A stretch of 64,000 nucleotides of DNA, from contig NC_084606.1 in the NCBI RefSeq assembly GCF_033807715.1, positions 35,501,898 to 35,565,897 on the forward strand, read 5' to 3'. Positions 54,317 through 57,573 of the stretch are shown here, in pieces. How positions within the stretch are numbered: the first letter of the stretch is position 1; each line of letters opens with the position of its first letter. The notes under the pieces were generated by a model, which saw only the letters and a program-made list of their open reading frames with translations, had not been told where the DNA came from and did no database searches. Origin of the DNA: Cololabis saira. Its lineage: Eukaryota; Chordata; Actinopteri; Beloniformes; Belonidae. Made by a program: the position numbers and the translations under genes.

Positions 54317-57181
54317 CACAGTCTCTGAGGCTCATGCTGCATCGGGCATCAGAGGGCGGAGTCAGTAGCCCGTTGCTACACCGAGCTAAAAGTGAAAAAC
54401 AGGTGGAGTATTTGGACCTGGACCTCCACACTGGACGATCAACAGCAACCCGACAGGTATCTGTCTTTCTGTCCGTCTGTCTAGGCATCATTAGGGCCCG
54501 AGCACTTACAGTGCGAAGGCCCTATTGTATCTGTAGGAATTGTTCTCGTTCTCGTTTGTATTTTTATTTTTCCAAGGAAATGAGGGCCTTTTTGCCCCAA
54601 AAGTCACCAAATTTTGCACGCAAGTCAGGCCTGGTGAAAAATTTGATATTTAATGGTTTGCATTAATGGGCGTGGCCTAATGGCTCAACAGCGCCCCCTA
54701 GAAAACTTTGTGCCTTAAGCCCCACAATACGGTTTGTCGTACATGCACAAAAATCGGTACACACCTGTATCATGTCACAACTTAAAGAAAAGTCTCTTGG
54801 CTCCATGGCCGAAACCGAACAGGAAGTCGACCATTTTGAATGAATCGTGCCATTTTGGCAAAATTTATGCCATTACTTCGGCCGTTTCTTCGCCCGAACC
54901 GTAACGTGCACCCAGGTGTGTTAAACATCAAAATGTGCGTCTCGATCCTGCGACGAGGCACATTATTTTTCTCAGTCAAAAGCGTTACCGTGGCGAAGAT
55001 AGACGCAGAAAAAGCGCCCCCCCCCCCCCCCGCCCCCCTTCTTCTGATTGGTCCATATTTGATAGTCCCTATTTTCTGCCATAACTTTTGAATGGTTTGA
55101 CATAAAGAGTTGTGGGTGGTGTCATCGGACTCGGTTTTGAGTACTTGACCTTCATCGGCATTAATTAGTCCCGCCCCTTCTTCTGATTGGTCCATATCTG
55201 ATAGTTTCTACTTTCTGCCATAACTTTTGAATGGTTTGATATGGAGAGTCGTTGCTGGTAGGGGTGGGTATTGCCAAGGACCTCATGATACAATACACAT
55301 CACCAGAGCTGCCTTGGAGATTTGCGAGGCCCTGTGCGAAATGGATGGGTTTTTCGGGTCGGATCGGGTGTCTATATACGCAATTTTAACTCTCCAATTA
55401 GAAAAATACTGGATACCTTCCCCTGCCTCATCATCATCTGGGCTTGCCTCGACGCGGGGCCCCACGGCTGCTTGAGACCCGGTCGGATCAGTGATTTTTG
55501 TAACAAATTTATCAAACGAGCCTTTCAGAGAGGCTTTAAACTCTTCCATTTTCTTTAGTTTTTTTCTTTTTTCATCCCCTGATGGAAATTTCCTGAATCT
55601 GTCTCGTTCTCTCAACATTGTGTGACAGTTTGTTCCAACTCCCCCGTCTGGATCAGAGCAGCTTGTGTCTGCGCTTGGTCTGATAAGTTGTATTGAACAA
55701 CAGACAAGCGCATCATTGCACATATATTTATTGATATGCACAGACTAGTACACATTTAGGTATGTAATGGAACGTGACTGTTGATATTTATAAGGGAAAA
55801 AACGAAAAAAAAACGAAAAAAAAATTTTGAAAAAAAAAAAAAAACGGCCCCTTGGGGCGCGAGGCCCCGTGCGGTCGCACGGTTCGCACACCCCTTGCAG
55901 CGGCCCTGCACATCACGATACCTGAGTCACGATACGATATTGCGATATCCAAATTTTGCGATATATTGCGATATTGTGATATATAAAGTTTGCTGAAAAC
56001 TGTAAAAATCTTTATTGATCTTAAAATCCGAGTTGCACGTTCATCAGATTATAGTGACAATTCATGGGACAAACTGAGTCAAAACAATGTTTTATTATAA
56101 CTATACAAGCTAAAGTTACAACATATTTGTATATGTTTTTCATATTATTTACATCATATGAAATTAATATTAAATTTAGTATGAGGTTGCTTTAATTATA
56201 TGGCAAATGATAATAAACACAAGAAAGATGGGTACTTCAATGAAAAATAGTTTAAAAATATATTTAAAAATATTTTATTCAACTTTGCCGCTGTTCATAC
56301 AAAAAGTAAATAAAATGTCCTATCTAAAACCAAGGACAGGCACAGTGATCAGTCAGTATAGATATAAATCCATTAATAAATAAACCTCTGTCCATTATTT
56401 TTAATTTTTTACGGACAGGCAATTGTGTTATATGAAAAATAAATTATAAAATGAAATAAAACATGAAATAAAACCTGAGCTCAGTGCAGGGCCCTCCCGG
56501 GGTTGGTAGAGAGTGGCAATGCCGAGGACTGTCACTTAGGTAGGAGCACTGGGTGATATAATGGGAAAAAATCGGGGATAAAAAATATTAAAAAAAAAAA
56601 AAAAAAATCGATATTCAAATTTTGAATATCGATATTGAATCAGCTGGAAAAGTATCGGGATATATAGCCATACCGATATTTTTGACCACCCCTAGTGGCT
56701 GGTGTCATCCACTAAATGTCCAGGCCTGAAGAATCTACATCAAGTCATACAAGCTTCCACTGCAGCCTGAACGTGCACAAGGGTGCGAGGGCCCGTTCAT
56801 CACTGCTTGCAGCTTTAATTAAGTTTTATGTTTTATGTAAAGCGCTTTGCATTGCAATTTTCATTTTGTATGAAAAGCGCTAAACAAATACATTTGATTT
56901 GATGATATACTGCTTCCCTGTTCCTGCTGCAAATCCATCAAATCCATCAATCATAGAGCTATAAAACATTTCAACTGAGCATTTCTCTGCAGCAGAAACG
57001 CTGCACGGCAGATGCAGGATCCGGCACCAGCCAGCAGGGCGCCGGAGGCGAGGAGCGTGCTCGGGCACAGCGGACACGGGTGGACTACGTGGTGGTGGAC
57101 CCCAAGAAGACCAAGGCCCTGAAGAACACCCGAGAAGCATGGCATGATGGGAGAATGTCCACAGAGAAGGATAAAAGCTAG
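16827..57181 (+). CDS. gab1: gab1-type GRB2-associated binding protein, 13 coding exons (whole gene span)
   Basis: Docking adaptor downstream of receptor tyrosine kinases, acting at the inner plasma membrane. Joined exons: 16827-16901, 34505-34633, 34718-34883, 37973-38165, 39294-39958, 42398-42480, 42591-42700, 46563-46858, 47632-47703, 51805-51901, 53956-54085, 54322-54456, 56993-57181. They sum to 2340 nt (779 aa plus stop) with phase agreement at every junction. Features by residue: PH domain about 5-118; YPLP 208 and YQVP 316 (Crk/PLCG-type YxxP); PPPPRPPKP 353-361 (Grb2 N-SH3); YVPM 459, YVPM 492 and YVAM 657 (p85 SH2); [11 protein letters not shown] 519-529 (Met-binding sequence, known in GAB1 only); PxxxRxxKP 561-569 (Grb2 C-SH3); EYLDLDL around Y702 and VDYVVVD around Y749 (SHP2). 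The Met-binding block and C-terminus separate it from GAB2 and GAB3. Mammalian GAB1 is 694 or 724 aa. Divergence elsewhere leaves open that this is a teleost-duplicate paralog. Confidence 0.9.
16907..17341. mobile_element. TA-flanked MITE (CCGTATTTTCTGGACTATAAG ends) at the gab1 exon 1 donor
   Basis: Left TACCGTATTTTCTGGACTAT and right ATAGTCCAGAAAATACGGTA are inverted repeats with TA on both sides. It begins at base +6 of the exon 1 5' splice site. The rest of this part of the intron to 18238 has nothing recognisable. Confidence 0.85.
18239..18287. repeat. (GT)n microsatellite
   Basis: About 24 GT units in gab1 intron 1. Confidence 0.9.
18534..19651. mobile_element. hAT-type element (CAGAGGTGTC ends) with 8-bp target duplication
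   Basis: Starts CAGAGGTGTCTTCAGTA and ends GTTACTTGACACCTCTG. Flanks are CTATCAGG (18526-18533) and CTATCAGA (19652-19659), 7 of 8 matching. The interior is rich in AAGTAAAAGTA words. It is interrupted by a LINE fragment at 19109-19514. Confidence 0.8.
19109..19514 (-). mobile_element. LINE 3'-end fragment inside hAT element
   Basis: The poly(T)-rich left end (19109-19145) is a reversed A-tail. Flanking duplication is AGATAATTGCATGAATAT (19091-19108) and AGATAATTGCGTGAATAT (19515-19532), 17 of 18 matching. It therefore inserted after the hAT element. Confidence 0.8.
20111..20517. mobile_element. Complete foldback MITE (CACTGCAAAAACT family)
   Basis: 407 bp, CACTGCAAAAACTCC to AAGTTTTTGCAGTG, flanked by TA on both sides, and palindromic through its whole length. 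19660-20110 and 20520-21130 show nothing recognisable. Confidence 0.85.
21140..21420 (+). pseudogene. PIF/Harbinger MADF-type (Myb/SANT-like) N-terminal fragment
   Basis: After a GGGCGCAAAGCGGCGGCCGC end-like sequence (21146), ATG 21265 opens [20 protein letters not shown] then [11 protein letters not shown] before TAG 21358. This resembles the start of the MADF/Myb protein partnered with Harbinger transposases. The same terminal sequence is at 40450-40500, reversed. Confidence 0.5.
21518..21840 (-). mobile_element. Solo LTR (TGTCAGG...CCTGACA) with 5-bp target duplication
   Basis: 323 bp with TG...CA ends and short inverted TGTCAGG/CCTGACA termini. ATATG is duplicated at 21513-21517 and 21841-21845. 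The reversed AATAAA (TTTATT near 21580) suggests minus orientation. Related but degraded sequence occurs near 43640-44440, 45318-45440 and 50690-50935. Confidence 0.7.
22030..22340 (-). pseudogene. Possible HARBI1-type transposase N-terminal remnant
   Basis: The minus strand encodes [20 protein letters not shown], then [10 protein letters not shown] and [13 protein letters not shown]. This is reminiscent of the arginine-rich start and the (F/Y)FR(M/L)S-REQF segment of Harbinger transposases. It lies near the MADF fragment at 21265, as expected for one element split by the solo LTR. Confidence 0.4.
22774..23255. mobile_element. Harbinger-type MITE with TAA target duplication
   Basis: AGGCTGAATTATGGTTCTGC...AACCTTAAATCAGGCT flanked by TAA (22771-22773 and 23256-23258). 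It is the long version of the short palindromes elsewhere, with GCCTACGCCGTA words inside. Confidence 0.75.
24048..24986. mobile_element. TTAA-flanked MITE (AGGAGACCTATTATG ends), complete
   Basis: Left TTAAAGGAGACCTATTATGA and right CATAATAGGTCCCCTTTAA with TTAA duplicated, as for piggyBac-like elements. It contains a short TWA palindrome at 24633-24725. It is inserted in an ACTAAAACTAAAATG-rich repeat extending from about 23790 to 25560. Confidence 0.8.
24633..24725. mobile_element. Short Harbinger-type palindrome inside TTAA MITE
   Basis: AGGCTGATTTATGGTTCCGC...CAGAACCGTAATTCAGGC. The homologous place in the copy at 2090-2718 also holds this palindrome. Confidence 0.65.
25636..25737 (-). 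pseudogene. 102-bp Tc1-type transposase fragment (copy 2)
   Basis: Identical to 12515-12616 but for one base seen (GAGGGTCATG against GAGGGCCATG). Flanks are unrelated to those of copy 1. Confidence 0.65.
25880..26660. mobile_element. Possible Penelope-like element terminal region
   Basis: CCACGCGTTTGGGCCACAGC followed by CTTCCTCAGGGTGTAACAC, next to AAAAAGCCTTTATTTG, resembles the non-coding end of Neptune/Penelope-type elements in fish. No reverse transcriptase or GIY-YIG frame was seen, so this is tentative. Confidence 0.3.
26750..26849. mobile_element. Right end of foldback MITE (CACTGCAAAAACT family)
   Basis: Only the last 100 bp: AACTAGAAATAAGACAAATA through TTTTGAGTTTTTGCAGTG. 26850-27550 shows nothing recognisable. 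Confidence 0.7.
27757..30561 (-). CDS. LINE ORF2: endonuclease-reverse transcriptase, uninterrupted
   Basis: 934 aa with no stop or frameshift. The N-terminal apurinic-type endonuclease shows SYNTRG, IQETW (Glu 40), GDYNADL and SDHIPI. The reverse transcriptase shows [46 protein letters not shown] and the catalytic YADD at residues 714-717 (28411-28422). The C-terminus has GLTTFKAL and ends RWNECLS. It is of the jockey/CR1/L2-like type with an APE endonuclease; the exact clade is not assigned. The start overlaps the ORF1 stop as TAATG. With both ORFs open, the copy may be recent and possibly mobile. Confidence 0.9.
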   Translation of the reverse strand: MKIVSYNTRGLRVGQTAADKARRLVVDSLLEDCDFLCIQETWLAKQDLDGLNTLHSEFHGAGESTTDLSTRILRGRIAGGVAILWNIKYDSMVKVIRLNVDWAIGLEFNCDGKNFIILNIYTPYESYEHVDEFVSRLAFIVSFIEENNSSCIYVLGDYNADLTDKKSLFANHMSTFVNDANLVISSKQLLPDSSFTYVSEAWNTTSWLDHVVSTVDAHASIECMEICYGLATSDHIPIIMVLNVNNVPTLAKNNENREAKINWSKVTEDDILKYSFYSNELLCKVNMPMNAICCTNVNCVDSSHGENLCVLYNEIVRALQDASRSLFTRNRKAKHTRPGWNQFVAGHHEEANKAHKAWVTAGRPRQGPALEHKKKTNAKYKYAIRYINKQEQALSAHSMAENLLNNDNTNFWKGVKSINRAQAPLPCNVEGVTNPVDIADLWRQHYATLFNCVKGQPYEVGIIEEENNVFFNTQEVFNAIGKLADGKSSGLDTLTAEHLKLAGPRYAVLLSICFSGLLTHGTLPDSLLSVVLVPVIKDKAGKVGSIDNYRPIALASILSKVLERLLLDHLSVYITTTDNQFGFKPKHSTDQCIYALKEAVETYRSQGSSMIVGFIDASRAFDLIHHYKLFNKLKLRGVPNWLIRILVYWYANQQMQVRWGSTLSTPFRVGNGVRQGGILSPALFNLYMDGLSKQLGECKTGCMMGDTLINHFMYADDLSIISPCSSGFQQLLNICSNYGLDFNIKYNAKKSMVLICRAKEDGELRFPNFRLSGQTVCVAKSTKYLGHIITDTLEDDEDMLRQRRMLYIQANMLVRKFHHCTTEVKVNLFRTYCTPLYTAPLWVNYKRGSLQKLQVAYNDCLRILLHKPRSTRASELLCSLGLTTFKALLRNLTYKFMCRLDSSLNGLIRLMTDPSRSSVRYTSTIRGRWNECLS
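30561..31982 (-). CDS. LINE ORF1: presumed RNA-binding protein
   Basis: 473 aa, uninterrupted. N-terminal segment with [15 protein letters not shown]; a short heptad-like stretch near [12 protein letters not shown] that could be a coiled coil; a Ser/Ala-rich middle; basic patches ([28 protein letters not shown]); and a C-terminal VVRVFATKF...[10 protein letters not shown] block that looks like an RRM-type fold. No CCHC knuckle is seen. It sits directly upstream of ORF2 on the same strand, with stop and start overlapping (TAATG). Confidence 0.8.
   Translation of the reverse strand: MADGEQRRCDAGAFARIKPTIYHTTDGDTIVEDELLNFLLIKSRTLDQDNIIKLVKTSFSSQRIEASKEVMATLFPDSKRWSSHRGEKKDELYIKMCLAVFKEKSSESGPRFVSHFIDELPPISFKHVDVSALLGRMLQINADIELLKSSLTSQATACEVLLEATGSINQRLVAVENTATAAAGGGVSSSVAANPANAANQVAHATLTSETEDATNSGSEQSLSSATAGVTADGQQVLLHPARKTPKGGRMWSALSDSGPPGVSPAHGSETAPGTTETRSWSTVAKRGLKRTAAPGSSGHRAAKYTRTAALESSAGNHAAKHPRKKAGITGTAVINNDKLSTVNTKVVRVFATKFTLDLDADTLRDFLQVKMNREVKCRKIETPYSRFSSFCITAEWNDWKDMYDPQFWPAGSVVRQYFEPRRPRGAAVVERLPERIPSRRGGESSLPGVGELQALPGDNVATTSPDGNNTGA
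32067..32428. mobile_element. MITE with AGGGCTGTTCGATTAATCG terminus
   Basis: Starts AGGGCTGTTCGATTAATCG and ends AAAATCGAACGG, an imperfect inverted repeat rich in ATCGAT. It holds a poly(T) stretch at 32161-32189 followed by AACCTTGTCTGCACAC, which recurs at about 58019-58050. Confidence 0.5.
32945..33386. mobile_element. TIR element (TAGGGATGGGCGGTATGG / ATCGCCCATTCCTA) with (CCTT)n core
   Basis: Inverted ends surround TTATCGTGATAC-like words and a long (CCTT)n array. Known fish elements with GGGATGGGCGATA ends have this form. Confidence 0.6.
33051..33224. repeat. (CCTT)n microsatellite
   Basis: About 170 bp, nearly pure, with one interruption (TTCTTCCCTCCTGCTCTC) at 33147-33164. Confidence 0.95.
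33800..34440 (+). mobile_element. L1-type LINE 3' end
   Basis: Frame fragment [20 protein letters not shown] then RYISRF and a stop, as at the C-terminus of L1-type ORF2. A pyrimidine-rich and (TA)n 3' UTR follows, ending GAAATCAATAAATATAC and an A-rich tail. It ends about 60 bp before gab1 exon 2. Confidence 0.6.
34184..34256. repeat. (TA)n microsatellite
   Basis: About 36 TA units within the L1 3' UTR. Confidence 0.9.
34505..34633 (+). CDS. gab1: gab1 coding exon 2 (PH domain core)
   Basis: Acceptor ...TTGTCAAG before GCATGG; 129 nt, phase 0 to 0, 43 residues beginning [16 protein letters not shown] and ending NLCEQ. This is the PH-domain strand region with the basic residues expected to contact phosphoinositide. 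Donor GTAAAA at 34634. The next intron is only 84 bp. Confidence 0.94.
34718..34883 (+). CDS. gab1: gab1 coding exon 3 (end of PH domain)
   Basis: Acceptor TTTCTCAG; 166 nt, phase 0 to 1. It encodes [12 protein letters not shown] through [17 protein letters not shown], which includes the C-terminal PH helix with its conserved tryptophan. Donor GTAGGG at 34884. A hAT-type element starts 94 bp further on at 34978. Confidence 0.94.
35278..36259. mobile_element. TTAA-flanked element (AGGTATTGTGACAT ends), copy 1
   Basis: TTAAAGGTATTGTGACAT at the left, ATGTCACAATACCTTTAA at the right, with TTAA as target duplication. It holds the palindrome at 35879-36009. Relative to copy 2 (61199-62025) it has about 170 extra bp near 35510-35680. 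Its open frames have no recognisable domain. Confidence 0.8.
35879..36009. mobile_element. Harbinger-type palindrome with TTA target duplication, inner layer
   Basis: AGCCTGATTTATGGTTCCGC to GCGGAACCATAAATCAGCCT, flanked by TTA on both sides. It is a near-perfect hairpin of 131 bp with GCCTACGCCGTAGGG in each arm. Confidence 0.8.
37034..37446. mobile_element. Complete foldback MITE (CACTGCAAAAACT family) in gab1 intron 3
   Basis: 413 bp, CACTGCAAAAACTCAAAA to TTTTGAGTTTTTGCAGTG, flanked by TA. It ends about 530 bp before exon 4. Confidence 0.85.
37973..38165 (+). CDS. gab1: gab1 coding exon 4
   Basis: Acceptor TTTATCAG; 193 nt, phase 1 to 2. The Ser/Thr-rich linker is followed by PPPYDAV and [12 protein letters not shown]. 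In family memory this matches the GAB1 segment PPPYQL...DYLLLINCQS and was a main reason to weigh GAB1 against GAB3 (DYLVLSNC). Donor GTAAAC at 38166. Confidence 0.9.
38251..38653. mobile_element. MITE with CACTGTTACAAATATTG end in gab1 intron 4
   Basis: Left CACTGTTACAAATATTGTGC then TTGATCTACTTAAA; right AGTAGATCACGATATT then TTTTTACTGTGG, in inverted arrangement, with TA before the left end. GATCAAGAAAGA words occur in both halves. 38654-39293 shows nothing recognisable. Confidence 0.65.
39294..39958 (+). CDS. gab1: gab1 coding exon 5 (largest exon; YxxP and Grb2 N-SH3 motif)
   Basis: Acceptor CTCTCCTTCCAG; 665 nt, phase 2 to 1, about 222 residues. It starts [19 protein letters not shown] (GAB1-like), then a run of serines. 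GYQVP is at residues 315-319 and PPPPRPPKP at 353-361, followed by PSRSNTALT. Only two YxxP sites are visible (YPLP and YQVP), while mammalian GAB1 has about six across this region. Donor GTAAGA at 39959. Confidence 0.92.
40056..40726. mobile_element. MITE (TAAGGGAGCTTTTACACCTG end) with inner Harbinger-like end
   Basis: Left TAAGGGAGCTTTTACACCTG and right CAGGTGTGAAAGCACCCTTA are inverted. ACAAAACAAACG words occur in both halves. Near 40425-40500 it contains GGAAAGCCGGCGGCGG...CTTTGCGCCCTCT, the reverse of the sequence at 21146. The rest of intron 5 to 42397 looks like single-copy intron. Confidence 0.65.
42398..42480 (+). CDS. gab1: gab1 coding exon 6
   Basis: Acceptor GTCTTTCAG; 83 nt, phase 1 to 0, 28 residues: [20 protein letters not shown]... 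It aligns by position with the GAB1 CYDIPRAF...DRSSSLEGF segment, but the tyrosine of the YxxP site is absent (SIFIP). Donor GTAAGT at 42481; the following intron is 110 bp. Confidence 0.85.
42591..42700 (+). CDS. gab1: gab1 coding exon 7 (first YVPM PI3-kinase site)
   Basis: Acceptor TCTTTCAAAG; 110 nt, phase 0 to 2. It encodes [10 protein letters not shown] then an acidic [11 protein letters not shown]. Tyr 459 (codon 42654-42656) lies in a p85 SH2 consensus, YxxM. Donor GTGAGT at 42701. A TTAA-flanked element carrying a very long (CCTT)n tract begins 57 bp later. Confidence 0.92.
42758..43639. mobile_element. TTAA-flanked MITE carrying a long (CCTT)n tract in gab1 intron 7
   Basis: Left TTAACCCTTGTACTGTCTTT then GGGTCAA; right TTGACCCGAAGACAGCAC then AAGGGTTAA. 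Ends are inverted, with TTAA on both sides. The whole interior (about 42800-43612) is a (CCTT)n-derived pyrimidine tract. The same left end starts the element at 62899. Confidence 0.85.
42800..43612. repeat. (CCTT)n polypyrimidine tract
   Basis: About 810 bp of CCTT with CTTT, CTCC and TTTT variants. The long open frames on both strands (poly-KEGR and FLPS repeats) are artefacts. Confidence 0.95.
44454..45312 (-). mobile_element. Harbinger-type element (GGGCCCGAGCAC / AGCTGCAAGC ends), uninterrupted copy
   Basis: AGCTGCAAGCAATGATGAAC to GTGCTCGGGCCC, flanked by TAA on both sides. It is the uninterrupted relative of 54494-56814 and lies within LTR-related sequence (about 43640-45440). Confidence 0.75.
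45670..46200 (+). pseudogene. L2-type reverse transcriptase fragment, decayed
   Basis: Frame pieces [19 protein letters not shown]-like [16 protein letters not shown] (45903-45932) and [14 protein letters not shown] (46160-46200), with stops and frameshifts between. Both ends are missing. Confidence 0.75.
46205..46501 (-). mobile_element. Inverted L2 3' UTR fragment next to gab1 exon 8
   Basis: The reverse complement resembles 4240-4440: CTTTTGTGCATGTTTGCAGG, CCGGAGC, and TTGTCCATTGTTCC. It lies head-on with the sense L2 fragment and ends about 60 bp upstream of the exon 8 acceptor. Confidence 0.7.
46563..46858 (+). CDS. gab1: gab1 coding exon 8 (second YVPM, Met-binding sequence, RxxK Grb2 motif)
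   Basis: Phase 2 to 1. The acceptor is taken after CCGGTCCCAG because a strong pyrimidine tract precedes it (296-nt exon). CATACGCAG ending at 46541 also keeps phase and would add 7 residues. It encodes DCNYVPMTP (Tyr 492), [16 protein letters not shown] (517-532, matching the GAB1 Met-binding sequence) and [14 protein letters not shown], an atypical PxxxRxxKP Grb2 C-SH3 motif. Donor GTTAGT at 46859. Inverted L2 sequence ends about 60 bp upstream. Confidence 0.92.
46967..47559. mobile_element. MITE (AGGCCACGTTTACACATAG end) in gab1 intron 8
   Basis: Left AGGCCACGTTTACACATAGC; right TGCTACGTGGAAACGGGGC. TTTTCGTGTAAACG and TTTACACGAA words are in inverted halves. It ends about 70 bp before exon 9. 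Confidence 0.65.
47632..47703 (+). CDS. gab1: gab1 coding exon 9 (72-nt symmetric exon, probably alternative)
   Basis: Acceptor TTTTCTTCAG and donor GTACAA; 72 nt, phase 1 to 1, so it can be included or skipped without a frameshift. It encodes about 24 polar residues ([14 protein letters not shown]...HKIK) between LKPQRK and VKPAPLD. As I recall, human GAB1 isoforms of 694 and 724 aa differ by about 30 aa at this junction. Skipping would give about 755 residues. Inclusion here is inferred from splice signals only. Confidence 0.72.
48094..48712 (-). mobile_element. 5'-truncated L1-type LINE, with 10-bp target duplication
   Basis: The minus strand encodes [18 protein letters not shown] then [16 protein letters not shown], an L1 ORF2 C-terminus, frameshifted. 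A 3' UTR with (TA)n and a reversed AATAAAG plus A-tail lies at 48094-48115. GTACACTTTT flanks at 48084-48093 and 48713-48722. Confidence 0.75.
48337..48392. repeat. (TA)n microsatellite
   Basis: About 27 TA units inside the L1 3' UTR. Confidence 0.9.
49133..49493. mobile_element. Palindromic A/T-rich MITE, copy 1 of 4
   Basis: TACTGGACTATCTCAGAAAA to TTTTCTGAGACAGTGCTGTA. Full-length foldback with TTAGAATATTGTGATAAAG words in both arms. Confidence 0.85.
49947..50311. mobile_element. Palindromic A/T-rich MITE, copy 2 of 4
   Basis: Same family as 49133-49493, with TGTCTCAGAAAATTAGAA to TTCTGAGACAGTCCTGTA. The left terminal bases are altered. Confidence 0.85.
50690..50935. repeat. LTR-related fragment
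   Basis: AAGACAAGACCAGATATACA, AACGAGACACAGG and AGCAGACAATCAGG match the interior of the solo LTR at 21518-21840. No clear ends were found. Confidence 0.5.
51132..51495. mobile_element. Palindromic A/T-rich MITE, copy 3 of 4
   Basis: TACAGGACTGTCTCAGAAAA to TTTTCTGACACAGTCCTGTA. It lies in intron 9 within about 300 bp of exon 10. Confidence 0.85.
51805..51901 (+). CDS. gab1: gab1 coding exon 10
   Basis: Acceptor TTGTGTTTGTCAG; 97 nt, phase 1 to 2. It encodes [17 protein letters not shown] then [13 protein letters not shown], closely like the GAB1 VKPAPLEI...PLPEWEE...PVRSPITRSF block. Donor GTAAGT at 51902. A hAT-type element starts 25 bp past the donor base. Confidence 0.93.
51927..53247. 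mobile_element. hAT-type element (CAGGGTCGGCG ends), perfect 8-bp target duplication
   Basis: CAGGGTCGGCGTCATGG to GGCGCCGACCCTG, 1321 bp, with TGTGTGTC at 51919-51926 and 53248-53255. It starts 25 bp past the last base of gab1 exon 10. It contains a short Harbinger-type palindrome remnant at 52369-52443. No transposase frame was seen. Confidence 0.88.
53464..53824. mobile_element. Palindromic A/T-rich MITE, copy 4 of 4
   Basis: AAAGGACTGTCTCAGAAAAT to TATTCTAATTTTCTAG. The right end is shortened. It lies in intron 10, 131 bp before exon 11. Confidence 0.8.
53956..54085 (+). CDS. gab1: gab1 coding exon 11 (YVAM site)
   Basis: Acceptor TGTGTTTTAG; 130 nt, phase 2 to 0. A serine-rich acidic stretch ([14 protein letters not shown]) places Tyr 657 in a YxxM motif where GAB1 has ENYVPM. 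Donor GTAGGA at 54086. The following intron is 236 bp and mostly (TG)n. Confidence 0.92.
54235..54315. repeat. (TG)n microsatellite abutting the gab1 exon 12 acceptor
   Basis: About 40 uninterrupted TG units followed by TCACAG and the exon. It fills the place of the pyrimidine tract. Confidence 0.95.
54322..54456 (+). CDS. gab1: gab1 coding exon 12 (first SHP2 tyrosine)
   Basis: Acceptor TTCACAG directly after (TG)n; 135 nt, phase 0 to 0. It ends [19 protein letters not shown], almost the GAB1 sequence around its SHP2-binding Tyr 627. Here the tyrosine is residue 702. Donor GTATCT at 54457. Confidence 0.93.
55304..55618 (-). pseudogene. hAT (ZMYM-like) transposase 5' exon remnant
   Basis: From ATG 55618: [20 protein letters not shown], then [19 protein letters not shown]. 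The pattern F-R-K-(F/Y)-PSG-x-EKRKK followed by a short helix is the usual start of ZMYM-type hAT transposases. No BED finger, catalytic core or dimerisation domain remains. Confidence 0.6.
55304..55908 (-). mobile_element. Internally deleted hAT element, inner layer of intron 12 nest
   Basis: CAGAGCTGCC to GCAGCGGCCCTG, 605 bp, with a perfect 8-bp duplication CACATCAC (55296-55303, 55909-55916). It keeps a transposase 5' coding piece on the minus strand. Confidence 0.85.
56993..57181 (+). CDS. gab1: gab1 coding exon 13 (second SHP2 tyrosine, stop)
   Basis: Acceptor TTTCTCTGCAG followed by CAG, a tandem NAGNAG site. Use of the second AG (exon from 56996) would drop one glutamine. It encodes [17 protein letters not shown] then [10 protein letters not shown], ending at TAG 57179-57181. 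Tyr 749 matches the C-terminal SHP2 tyrosine of GAB1 (Tyr 659). Confidence 0.94.
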   Translation, partial: QKRCTADAGSGTSQQGAGGEERARAQRTRVDYVVVDPKKTKALKNTREAWHDGRMSTEKDKS

Positions 57182-57480
57182 ACGACAACACAGCATCTTT
57201 ACTACCACTCCAGCAGATATGTTGATCTCATTTAAAACGAATAAATCAAAACGGCGAGGAGACTTCTCATTTCTTCACGTCCTAAAATGGTCAACCAAAG
57301 TCTGCTTATTACACAGAAATGATTTAATAGCTTTTTCTGATGTCACTTTACAATAAAATCAACTTAACGGTGGTATATACGTTTTCACGAAAACTATGAA
57401 GGTGTCGCAGAAACATTTCTGCCTCCGTAGATGCTGTGACTGTATAAAATGTAAATAAAAACAGACTGCAATTCTTTAGT
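57182..57480 (+). terminator. gab1: gab1 3' UTR with two candidate poly(A) signals
   Basis: AATAAA occurs at 57352-57357 and 57454-57459, 170 and 272 bp after the stop codon. Either could end the mRNA. A TIR element starts near 57574, so the 3' UTR is likely short. Confidence 0.5.
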
Positions 57481-57573
57481 TATCTCATAAACCCTTGTTT
57501 TATTCAAAATAGAACATAAAAACATGTTTAATGTTTAAACTGAAGAAATGTACCGTGTGAAGAAAAAAAGGCT

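Larger units (their letters stand above)
55259..56694. mobile_element. hAT-like element (TAGGGGTGG ends), middle layer of intron 12 nest
   Basis: TAGGGGTGGGTATTGCCAAG to TTTTGACCACCCCTA. Flanks GTTGCTGG (55251-55258) and GTGGCTGG (56695-56702) match at 7 of 8. ATCACGATAC-type words occur in the interior. Confidence 0.75.
54494..56814 (+). mobile_element. Harbinger-type element (GGGCCCGAGCAC end), outer layer of intron 12 nest
   Basis: GGGCCCGAGCACTTACAGTG to CTGCTTGCAGCT, flanked by TTA on both sides (54491-54493, 56815-56817). Removing 55259-56694 restores a sequence like the copy at 44454-45312. Confidence 0.8.

Noticed and set aside
16827..57181. Identification of the docking-protein gene as gab3 or gab2
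   Set aside because: DYLWLSNC and LKPQRK look GAB3-like, but [18 protein letters not shown]...[19 protein letters not shown] and VDYVVVD fit GAB1 best as I recall these proteins.
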